From UBA940 sp031547885 (GTDB lineage Bacteria; Bacteroidota; Bacteroidia; Bacteroidales; Rikenellaceae): a stretch of 64,000 nucleotides of DNA. Under the pieces are notes generated by a model, which did not search any database, was not told where the DNA came from, and was given only the letters and a program-made list of their open reading frames with translations. Positions 28,501 to 34,892 of the stretch are shown piece after piece (the first letter of the stretch is position 1; each line of letters begins with the position of its first letter). The stretch lies in the NCBI GenBank assembly GCA_031547885.1, contig JAVBRO010000020.1:1-64000 (forward strand), written 5' to 3'. Position numbers and translations under genes: made by a program.

Positions 28501-28589
28501 CCTGTGACGACTGTTCCCGCCTCTGCCTGCCATATCATCGACAGGGCTGCGCCCGCAAAGACCAGCTTTAGGGTTAAACTTTTATTCAT
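25554..28589 (-). CDS. SusC-like TonB-dependent transporter (PUL 1, pair 1)
   Basis: A 1011-residue TonB-dependent transporter and first gene of the long PUL 1 operon. Signal peptide ends near WQAEA (residue 24). The CarboxypepD_reg-like domain (about 27-95) carries a divergent sequence, and the canonical VVVVGYG linker before the plug is missing: the region reads RTPYFEKPLQAFNGSSATVTG. The plug still contains LIVIDGQPG, VTILKDASALALYG and RASNGAMVITTKRG, and the barrel ends in GINITF. The odd TonB-side segment is worth noting but the protein looks complete. It imports glycans with the SusD encoded immediately downstream. Confidence 0.95.
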   Translation of the reverse strand: MNKSLTLKLVFAGAALSMIWQAEAGTVVTGKVIGRDNVPLAGAGITCDKAIVAVCASDGSFAFELPGNSGTVSFGAEGYISQEYFIEKSGAVQVKLEPELEIRTPYFEKPLQAFNGSSATVTGEQIKGIPAAHLSNTLTGILPGLITIQASGEPGSDGATMYIRGRRTSAEGILIVIDGQPGTLANLQPTDIETVTILKDASALALYGMRASNGAMVITTKRGMPGKMKINVSAQAAYQQFSRPLQRVNSATFARMYNEAMYNEDPNQNPRYGADDIARYADGSDPVNFPDIDWYGDLLRDGTWTQRYNVDISGGGGVTRYYVALGAQFQSGMFNTEDDFTYKTNTNFNRYNFRSNVDFRVTKTTSVGVSIAMRLEKSNSPGSYNSQSNIFTALMQTPPNAFPMYYEDNGTYVDNTGNKVEGVNGKIVSGSAQTTIANPWAMINRTGYSFSDRRYGVVNITASQKLDFITQGLSLDAHLSNDIYSEQLVVRNKTYANYELKDDGTMTMRGTNGTMDNTSDGLYNTRNTTVDAGLGYSRMLGGHDLKARAFFNMYETALDYTLPTRYIGFGGLVSYAYSNKYSADLTFAYQGSNLFPSDKRFAFTPALALGWLVSGEDFMGSQKTVSYLKLRASAGQLANSRGIDYYAYLSALTQVNGVMREGVGTITGYPGYDETKVANPNVTWEKSLQWNVGFDAGFFGDRLFLTADYFEDYRRDMYMTPSTFSQVAGLSDVPKVNIGSMKSRGLEIAASWSDAAGDFKYTLGGNFTTYRNEIVNFDEPAYQYAHMYQKGGAIDAVFGLAADGFYRDQADIDRSVLPNFATVHPGDIKYISQTGLPYIDATYDQTRISNNGYTPKVFYAANIGLEYKGVDLNVMFQGAARVTRIAAGTMRNTFTGEGSFYDFQLDHWTGPESVDAKYPRLTTTANQNSNRNSTFWLRDGSYLRLKTAELGYTFDPKLTRKIAMEKLRIFVSGYNLFILSDKIGVFDPEGNANGTGFPVPRIFNVGINITF

Positions 28590-28637
28590 GCATCTTTAAG
28601 TTTAGGGTTAGTATTTGGGGTGCATTATCCCTCATTG

Positions 28638-28645
28638 CAAAAATA
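28638..28645 (-). promoter_or_regulatory. Candidate -7 element for PUL 1 operon
   Basis: On the minus strand the sequence reads TATTTTTG, matching the Bacteroidetes -7 consensus TAnnTTTG, about 50 bases before the susC start. No good TTTG -33 element is seen at the usual spacing, as is common for activator-dependent PUL promoters. Confidence 0.35.
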
Positions 28646-28915
28646 TTCCCGGCATTGGTTTGTTGCCGTAATAAATTCGACAAATGACATAACGATTTCA
28701 GCAATCCGCTCGAGATTGACTGGAAGTACTACTCTTCTTTCCGTGATAAGTTATTTACGGAGAAAAAAAGAAGACAATGGTTATAGATATAGGGGTAATA
28801 GATGATGCAAGATAAGCAATAAAATCTTTAACAACATCAGATCGTGACCCAAATCAAAAAACAGTGTAAATAATACCTGATTTAAGATGTTAGAAAAAAC
28901 ACCTTATTAATTGCA

Positions 28916-28953
28916 GACAGGGATGAACTCATAAGTTCATCCCTGTCGTTTTT
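28916..28953 (+). terminator. Perfect hairpin with T-run (terminator; possible end of an antisense/small RNA)
   Basis: The arms GACAGGGATGAACT and AGTTCATCCCTGTC (28916-28929 and 28934-28947) pair perfectly over 14 bp with a 4-base CATA loop, followed on the plus strand by GTTTTT (28948-28953). The T-run points to plus-strand termination, although no plus gene lies upstream. The hairpin could also serve the minus-strand GH31 operon, which ends about 210 bases away. Confidence 0.7.
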
Positions 28954-29158
28954 ACGTTCCCAAACAGTTCAAATGCAACGGTATCAACGCTTTGGAATCG
29001 TTGGAATATAATTTCTTAAATTTGACAAGTGCGGCGCAGGATGCGTCCGACAACCTGCGGGCGGCTTGTCGTTGGCTCGCCGACAGCCGGTAGAAGGTTG
29101 CGGGCTTCGTGGATGCGGATAATTCCGTCAGGGATTTTCATCTTTGCAATTCCTGGGG

Positions 29159-31312
29159 CTATTTTCCGGTTACAGGGCTGACAGGCTCCCATTTTTCGAC
29201 ACTATAGAAAGTGTGCTTCGACTTGCTCTCGATCCGGCCTTTCTTCCTGGCCGGGTCCCATGCCAACGTTTCGCCCCGGAGCGATGGTTGAAATTCACCC
29301 ATATCTTCATAAAGAGTGAACGGCCGGGGCGATCCGCCGTAAACGCGCACCGTGAGTTTACGTCCGTCGGCATCGGCGGTCGACGCTGTAACCTGCGCAA
29401 GAGGCAGGACAGTTCCTTCTTTTACGAACAGCGGGATGCGGTCGATCGGTACGTCGACTTCTGCATGGCGGCCCCCGTCGTACATTTTACCTGTAAAGAA
29501 ATCATACCAGCGCCCTTCGGGGAAATAGACCGAAATCGAATGCTGTCCTGCGACCACCGGCGCGGCCATCAGGTTGTCGCCGATAAGGTACTGGCCTGAT
29601 AGGTTATACACATTTTCGTCATGCGGATAATCGACGACCAGTGCGCGGAAAGGCGGGACGCCTTCGTTTTTGTACCTGACGAACGCCGCATGCAGGTAGG
29701 GAACGAGCTGCATACGTAGATTGATGATATCGCGGCACACAGCCTCAGTCTGTTCCCAGTCGGGATCGAAAATATCCTGGCTGTTCAGGTCGCTCCGTAT
29801 CTGCTTCCACGGCGGGCTTTTGAGATACCATCCGTTCACCATGGCCAGGGGCGAAAGGACGACCGACTGCAGGCGGCGGATCAGGTCTTCCTTGTCTGCG
29901 GCATGGCGCACCTCGGGCGTCCACAGCAGCCCGCTGAAACCGGCCTGCGCCACGCTGTTGATGAACGTACGGTGGTCATACAGGTCGCTGTACAAAGCAA
30001 AAGGATAGGGCGCGGCAAAAGCGCCGGAACTGCGGACCAGGCCGTAAGTGCGCTTTTCCGCCTTGTCATAGGCATCCAGGATCGCATCCTGGTAGCGCAG
30101 TCCGAATAGCGTGTGCATCTGCTCCCCGTCGACGCCCGAAGGGAAACGGGACAGTTCGGGGAAGGAGTAATAGCCGCCGAAATCCGAGTTGTCGCACTCG
30201 TCGGCCTTAAATCCGGATACGCCCAGGCCGACGCACTCTTTCAGCAGATGGCCGCTGAATATGCGCCTTGCCTCGGGGGTCAGGAAATCGGGAACGATGC
30301 CGCCCCACACCTCATAGTCACCGGAATAGGGCAGCAGTTCTTCATATATCGGAGAGATCGGATTGATGAACGCATGCTGCCACAGGTTGACGTGGAAATT
30401 ATCCGCGGATAACTCGGATATCATCTCTGCAGGATCGGGAAAACGTTTGCCCCAGGCAAGCGAACACGAGTATGCATGCGTCTGCCAGTTCGGTTCGAGA
30501 CCGATCACGTCGCAGGGGATATTGCTGTCGCGGAAATAGCGGGAAATACCGATCACCTCGTCCTGCGTGTAGTCCGAGCGGCCGCGGTACCAGAACCCGA
30601 GCCCCCACCGCGGCGGAAGCGCACCGCCGCCCGAATAGAGGTTATACCGGGCAATGGCCTCTTTCATGGTCGGCCCGCCGAAGACCAGAACCCGTACACC
30701 TTTCACATAAGGGATCTCCACAATGACTTCGCTTTCCTCTCCGAAGCCGAGGCGCTCGTAAGGCCAGCTACGGGAGTTCCAGCCGTCTTCCTCGCCGGCG
30801 GGCGGCATTACCGCGTCGTTTATCGCGGCGGGTTTCGTCTTCTTGTTCCCCAGATAGAAAGTCATATAGCGGGCGCCGTCGATGAATATGCCGTATCCTC
30901 CGGTCGTGACATAGAACGGTACCGGAGCATGCGAATCGCCCGTATTGAGTTCGGGATCGGCATTCACGCGCAGCAGTTTCTTACTGCCCCTCATCTGGAA
31001 ATCCTTCATCTGGAGTCCCAGTCCGTAAATAAGTTCGTCGCTTTTAAGCGGGATGCGCACTACCACGCCGCGGTCGGTCACCTCGGCCGCAGGCGCCAGC
31101 GGACACTCGCAGCCGGGCATCGCGCCGAGTCCTGCCGCGTCGGGATCGAAATTCCGGGTCGACATAGGGGTGATGCGGTCGGGCGTTCCGAACGTAAACT
31201 GCCACACGCCGGGGCTTACGGCCTCTTTGGCCGGCTCTCCGGCTGTCGCCCTGGCATAACTGCCGCACATGGACAACACCAGCGTGAAAGCAAATATCTT
31301 TGTTATTTTCAT
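29159..31312 (-). CDS. GH31 glycoside hydrolase, exported
   Basis: A 717-residue GH31 enzyme with a signal peptide (about 1-22). The N-terminal beta-sandwich (about 35-225) is followed by the (beta/alpha)8 barrel and C-terminal beta domains. The predicted nucleophile is D371 in GFKADECDN, at the place of the usual W-x-D-M-N-E motif. A YSDLYDHR segment (441-448) should hold the acid/base. GH31 enzymes hydrolyse alpha-glucosides, alpha-xylosides or alpha-galactosides. As last gene of an apparent fructan operon, 20 bases after the fructokinase, an alpha-glucosidase acting on the sucrose end of fructans is possible, but the divergent active-site sequence leaves the substrate open. Confidence 0.88.
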   Translation of the reverse strand: MKITKIFAFTLVLSMCGSYARATAGEPAKEAVSPGVWQFTFGTPDRITPMSTRNFDPDAAGLGAMPGCECPLAPAAEVTDRGVVVRIPLKSDELIYGLGLQMKDFQMRGSKKLLRVNADPELNTGDSHAPVPFYVTTGGYGIFIDGARYMTFYLGNKKTKPAAINDAVMPPAGEEDGWNSRSWPYERLGFGEESEVIVEIPYVKGVRVLVFGGPTMKEAIARYNLYSGGGALPPRWGLGFWYRGRSDYTQDEVIGISRYFRDSNIPCDVIGLEPNWQTHAYSCSLAWGKRFPDPAEMISELSADNFHVNLWQHAFINPISPIYEELLPYSGDYEVWGGIVPDFLTPEARRIFSGHLLKECVGLGVSGFKADECDNSDFGGYYSFPELSRFPSGVDGEQMHTLFGLRYQDAILDAYDKAEKRTYGLVRSSGAFAAPYPFALYSDLYDHRTFINSVAQAGFSGLLWTPEVRHAADKEDLIRRLQSVVLSPLAMVNGWYLKSPPWKQIRSDLNSQDIFDPDWEQTEAVCRDIINLRMQLVPYLHAAFVRYKNEGVPPFRALVVDYPHDENVYNLSGQYLIGDNLMAAPVVAGQHSISVYFPEGRWYDFFTGKMYDGGRHAEVDVPIDRIPLFVKEGTVLPLAQVTASTADADGRKLTVRVYGGSPRPFTLYEDMGEFQPSLRGETLAWDPARKKGRIESKSKHTFYSVEKWEPVSPVTGK

Positions 31313-31332
31313 TTGTTGCGTTTTTGAAATAT

Positions 31333-32256
31333 TTATTCAGTGACGGGAACGGGCTCCCGTTTTTCGAACATGTTCCTGTATCTGTCGGGCATCGGCGGCA
31401 TGGCCCCGCGTTCGGTGCACACATAAGCTGAAATCTCGACGGCCAGCGCATGCGCCTCTTCCGTCGGGCGCCCTGCAAGGCTGGCGGCCGTAAATGCGGC
31501 CGTAAAAGCGTCTCCGGCCCCGACCGTGTCCGCCACGTCGACTACGGGCGTCGGCAGGGACGAAACCGTACCGGAATCCGTCATGACGAGGCTTCCTCCG
31601 GTGCCTTTTGTGAGTATTATCCCGTTTAACCGCCAGGTCTCCATGATCCGGCCGCACACCTCTTCTTCGGAACCGCTCATAGAGAACATATCCGACAGTA
31701 CGGAAAGTTCATCGTCATTTATCTTAAGTATATCTGTCGCGCGGAGAGAAGAATCTATGACCACGTCCGAATAAAAATTCTGGCGCAGGTTGATGTCGAA
31801 TATCTTCAGACTTCCCGCGGGCATTGCCTCGAGGAACCGGCGTATAGTCTGCCGCGAAACCGGGCTACGCTGTGCCAGCGACCCGAAACAGACCGCGCGG
31901 CAATTTCGCGCCGCCTCTTCGACACGCGCCGTAAACGGAATATTATCCCAGGCCGTATCGCGGACGATCTCGTAAGAGGGTATTCCCCTGCTGTCGAGCG
32001 TCACCTGCACGGTGCCTGTCGGATATGCGGTTGTTTCGATCAGGCACTCCAGCCCTTTGGTTTCATCAAGGCATGAAGAGATCTCCTCTCCTAAAAGATC
32101 CTCTCCGACAGCGCTCACCGCCAGGGAGTCCAGACCCAATTGTCCCGCATGATAGGCAAAATTGGCGGGAGCGCCTCCCAAAGCTTTGCCTTCCGGAAAA
32201 ACATCCCAGAGGATCTCCCCGAGACCGACGATATAACCATTCTTCATCTTACTCAT
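31333..32256 (-). CDS. PfkB-family fructokinase
   Basis: A ribokinase/PfkB sugar kinase of about 307 residues. GGAPANFAYH (near residue 28) is the sugar-binding signature, and DTVGAGDAF near the C-terminus holds the catalytic Asp and the anion hole. Its composition and place, with GH32 enzymes and a sugar permease, indicate phosphorylation of fructose to fructose-6-phosphate in the cytoplasm. The ATG at 32256 overlaps the permease stop (ATGA), which favours it over the ATG at 32247 and over the in-frame codon at 32271 inside the permease gene. It corresponds in position to the kinase of known Bacteroides fructan loci. Confidence 0.9.
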   Translation of the reverse strand: MSKMKNGYIVGLGEILWDVFPEGKALGGAPANFAYHAGQLGLDSLAVSAVGEDLLGEEISSCLDETKGLECLIETTAYPTGTVQVTLDSRGIPSYEIVRDTAWDNIPFTARVEEAARNCRAVCFGSLAQRSPVSRQTIRRFLEAMPAGSLKIFDINLRQNFYSDVVIDSSLRATDILKINDDELSVLSDMFSMSGSEEEVCGRIMETWRLNGIILTKGTGGSLVMTDSGTVSSLPTPVVDVADTVGAGDAFTAAFTAASLAGRPTEEAHALAVEISAYVCTERGAMPPMPDRYRNMFEKREPVPVTE

Positions 32257-33401
32257 TTTTTCAGCCTGCATGCAAATACGACAAGATAGATGACACCCGC
32301 GGCGAGTACGGCCAGCGCACCGACCTGTGAAGCGGCGGCATCGGATGCGATCCCCATCAGCAGCGGGAACACGGTACCTCCGAACAGCGCCATGATCATC
32401 AATGCCGACACCTCGTTCTTTTTATCGGGCATATAGAGCATGGCCCGCGAGAGTATAATCGGGAAGATGTTGGAATTGCCGAGTCCTACCAGCGCGATAC
32501 CGGTGTATATGACCGTTTTGTCGGTGGAGACGAAGAGCAGGACCATCGCCGCGACCATCAGCAGGACGCTCGCCTGGAAGAACCTGTTCGCCGGACAGCG
32601 GGCCAGAAGCACGGTGCCCGTAAAGCAGCCTATGGTGCGGAACAGGAAATAGAGGCTCGTGGCCCAGCCAGCCTCTTCGAGCGGCATGCCGAGGCGTTCC
32701 ATCAATATTTTCGGAGCGGTCGTGTTCACACCCACGTCGATGCCGACATGGCACATGATGCCGATAAAGGAGAGAAGGATCAGGCCGTTGCCGAGCAGCG
32801 AAAAGCTCTGCCCGAAAGTCGACCGCGTGTTCTCATGGTCGTTTTCCTTGATTCGGCTGGCCCCGAGCAGCAGCGTGGAGATCACCGAAACGCCCATGAA
32901 TATGGGGAACAGGAGCTTCCAGTCCCCGTACCTGCCAGCCGCCCAGGCCGCGATAATCGGTGCGATGAACGACGCCACGGCCTTCACCAACTGTCCCATA
33001 GTCAGGTTGCTGGCGAGCCTGTCGCGGTTCACAATATCGGACATCAGCGGATTGATCGACACCTGCATCAGCGTGTTGCCGATGCCGAGCAGCGAGAACG
33101 AAACCATCATGACCCCGAAGCTGTAATGTATCCAGGGCAGCAGCAGCGAGACCGACGTGACGGCGAGGCTCAGCACCACGGTTTTCCGCCGTCCGATGCG
33201 GTTCATCAAAAGGCCCGTCGGAACGGAGAATATAAGAAACCAGAAAAACACCATCGACGGCAAGAGGTTTGCCAGGGTGTCTGAGAGGGCGAAATCCGTT
33301 TTTACATAGTTGGCCGCAATGCCCACGAGGTCCACGAACCCCATGACGAAGAAGGCCAGCAGTACGGGAATGAGTTGGAAGAATATCGATTTTAATTTCA
33401 C
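32253..33401 (-). CDS. MFS sugar permease (FucP/GlcP-like), probable fructose importer
   Basis: A 382-residue major facilitator with about 12 hydrophobic helices and the cytoplasmic loop motif NRIGRRKT after helix 2, as in the FucP/glucose-galactose H+-symporter group. It starts with GTG (33401). Coupled by a 4-base overlap to the fructokinase, it should bring fructose released in the periplasm into the cytoplasm. The equivalent gene in the Bacteroides levan locus is a fructose importer. The substrate is inferred from context. Confidence 0.88.
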   Translation of the reverse strand: MKLKSIFFQLIPVLLAFFVMGFVDLVGIAANYVKTDFALSDTLANLLPSMVFFWFLIFSVPTGLLMNRIGRRKTVVLSLAVTSVSLLLPWIHYSFGVMMVSFSLLGIGNTLMQVSINPLMSDIVNRDRLASNLTMGQLVKAVASFIAPIIAAWAAGRYGDWKLLFPIFMGVSVISTLLLGASRIKENDHENTRSTFGQSFSLLGNGLILLSFIGIMCHVGIDVGVNTTAPKILMERLGMPLEEAGWATSLYFLFRTIGCFTGTVLLARCPANRFFQASVLLMVAAMVLLFVSTDKTVIYTGIALVGLGNSNIFPIILSRAMLYMPDKKNEVSALMIMALFGGTVFPLLMGIASDAAASQVGALAVLAAGVIYLVVFACRLKK

Positions 33402-33433
33402 GGTTATTGATTATCAATGTTAATAAACTGCGG

Positions 33434-34129
33434 TTATTTGCCCAGCACGCTGCGGATCACGGGATCGACGATCGATTCCATCAGGATGTAGGCGTCGATG
33501 TTGGGGTGCACGCCGTCCTCGAAATCATAACACTTCAGAAGGCCGCCGTTTTCATCCCTCATCGGGGTGTTGAAATCGGCAAATCCGAATCCCTGGTCGG
33601 CCGCATAGGCCTTGATTTTGGCATTCAGGGAGTCGATCTGCGCCGGGACACCGGTTATGGATGGATTCCAGCCGCACGCGGCGGCTGGAAGCACCGAGCA
33701 GAGGATCACCTTGATGCCGTTGGCCCGCGCAAGTTCGGCGCAGGAGCGGATGCTGCCCAGGGTGAAACGTTCGTCGTAAGGGCCTGAATTTTCTGCTATG
33801 TCGTTGATTCCGACACAGAGCACGACGGCTCTGGGGTGCAGTTCGATCACATCCTGACGGAACCGCGCCAGCAGCTGGGGTGACGTCTGCGCCCCGATCC
33901 CGCGGTTCAGATAGTCGTTCCCTGTGAAAAATTCGGCCCGCCTCCACATCCATATCTCGAAAACGGAATCTCCGATAAACACCACCGACGGCTGGCGCCC
34001 TTCGGCCTTAAGCTCTGCGTTCGCGGGCGCATACTGGAACAGCTTGATCATTTCGTTGAACGACTGGGCGTTCACGGTAAACCCAAACACTGCCGCGACA
34101 GACAGTAATACAATCTTTCTCATCTTCAT
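33434..34129 (-). CDS. SGNH/GDSL-type esterase, exported (copy 1)
   Basis: A 231-residue SGNH hydrolase with a signal peptide (ends near VNAQ). Block I is VFIGDS with the serine nucleophile, block II is the Gly in NRGIGAQ, block III is the Asn in VGINDIA, and block V DGVHPN supplies the catalytic Asp/His. I start at ATG 34129; 34123 is possible, and a TTG at 34135 is less likely. Such enzymes remove acetyl or other acyl groups from sugars. It is clearly a paralogue of the neighbouring gene (shared blocks such as IRSCAELARANGI and SVLPAAA), the result of a tandem duplication. A role in de-acylating the PUL 2 glycan is inferred. Confidence 0.85.
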   Translation of the reverse strand: MKMRKIVLLSVAAVFGFTVNAQSFNEMIKLFQYAPANAELKAEGRQPSVVFIGDSVFEIWMWRRAEFFTGNDYLNRGIGAQTSPQLLARFRQDVIELHPRAVVLCVGINDIAENSGPYDERFTLGSIRSCAELARANGIKVILCSVLPAAACGWNPSITGVPAQIDSLNAKIKAYAADQGFGFADFNTPMRDENGGLLKCYDFEDGVHPNIDAYILMESIVDPVIRSVLGK

Positions 34130-34165
34130 ATCCAAATTTAGTTATAATATTTTCAAGTGTATCCG

Positions 34166-34873
34166 CTACTGCCGCCTGCGCAGGATCTTACCGATCTCGA
34201 TCTGCACCAGCGATTCCATGATCCTGTAGGCTTTCCGGTTCGGGTGGACCCCGTCGGACGAGTAGTCGTACTTTTTATTAAGGCCGTCTCTTTTCCTGAG
34301 CGCAGCATTGAAATCTGCATATCCGAACCCGTGTTCCGCAGCGTAAGCCCTGATTCCGGCATTCAGGGAGTCGATCCTGGCCGGAACGTCGGCGACCGAC
34401 GGATTCCAGCCGAACGCTGCGGCAGGCAGTACCGACGACAGGATGACCTCGATGCCGTTGGCGCGCGCAAGTTCCGCACAGGAACGGATATTGCCCAAAG
34501 TGTGCTGTTCGTCATAAGGTCCGGCTCCCCCGGCAATATCGTTGGTCCCGATCCCGATCACAACGATCGCCGGATGCAGTTCGATAACGTCGGGGCGGAA
34601 ACGTGTCAGCACCTGCGGAGATGTGTTGCCGCCTATTCCGCGGCACACCCAGTCGTTCGAGATGAAAAAACAGGGGCTCTGCTCCATCCAGATCGCGAAG
34701 ATCGAGTCGCCGATGAAGACGACCGACGGCTGGCGGCCTTCCGCCCTGATCCGGCTGTTCTCCGCGGCATACTGTTCCAGGAACATCATCTCCCCGAACA
34801 GGGGCTGTGCCGCGATCTTCCCGGATGCCATGAGCAATGCCGCGAGAGCCGCCAATGCAAAATGTTTTTTCAT
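34166..34873 (-). CDS. SGNH/GDSL-type esterase, exported (copy 2)
   Basis: A 235-residue SGNH hydrolase with signal peptide (MKKHFALAALAALLMASGKIAA). All catalytic blocks are present: VFIGDS, RGIGGN, GIGTND and DGVHPN. It differs from its neighbour in the stretch after the nucleophile (FAIWMEQSPCFF versus FEIWMWRRAEFF), which lines the active site, so the two copies may prefer different acyl groups or positions. It sits 19 bases after the GH32 gene. Exported location implies action on oligosaccharides in the periplasm. No substrate can be named from sequence. Confidence 0.85.
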   Translation of the reverse strand: MKKHFALAALAALLMASGKIAAQPLFGEMMFLEQYAAENSRIRAEGRQPSVVFIGDSIFAIWMEQSPCFFISNDWVCRGIGGNTSPQVLTRFRPDVIELHPAIVVIGIGTNDIAGGAGPYDEQHTLGNIRSCAELARANGIEVILSSVLPAAAFGWNPSVADVPARIDSLNAGIRAYAAEHGFGYADFNAALRKRDGLNKKYDYSSDGVHPNRKAYRIMESLVQIEIGKILRRRQ

Positions 34874-34892
34874 ATCACTCTCCGCCGCCGGA

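Larger units (their letters stand above)
28590..29158. other. Intergenic region between PUL 2 end and PUL 1 start
   Basis: This 569-base gap separates the end of GH31 (minus) from the start of susC (minus). It contains an AT-rich stretch (28590-28910) that must hold the PUL 1 promoter, a perfect 14-bp hairpin at 28916-28947, and a GC-rich stretch (about 29030-29150) just after the GH31 stop. On the minus strand the GC-rich stretch reads as short open segments (MKIPDGIIRIHEARNLL..., and in another frame KPATFYRLSASQRQAAR... to a stop just before the hairpin). I cannot assign these; they may be a gene remnant. Short plus-strand frames here have no support. Confidence 0.6.

Noticed and set aside
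28620..28805. 61-codon plus-strand frame in the PUL 1 promoter region
   Set aside because: No ribosome-binding site, no domain, and the region is needed for the susC promoter; noted only as part of a possible non-coding transcript.
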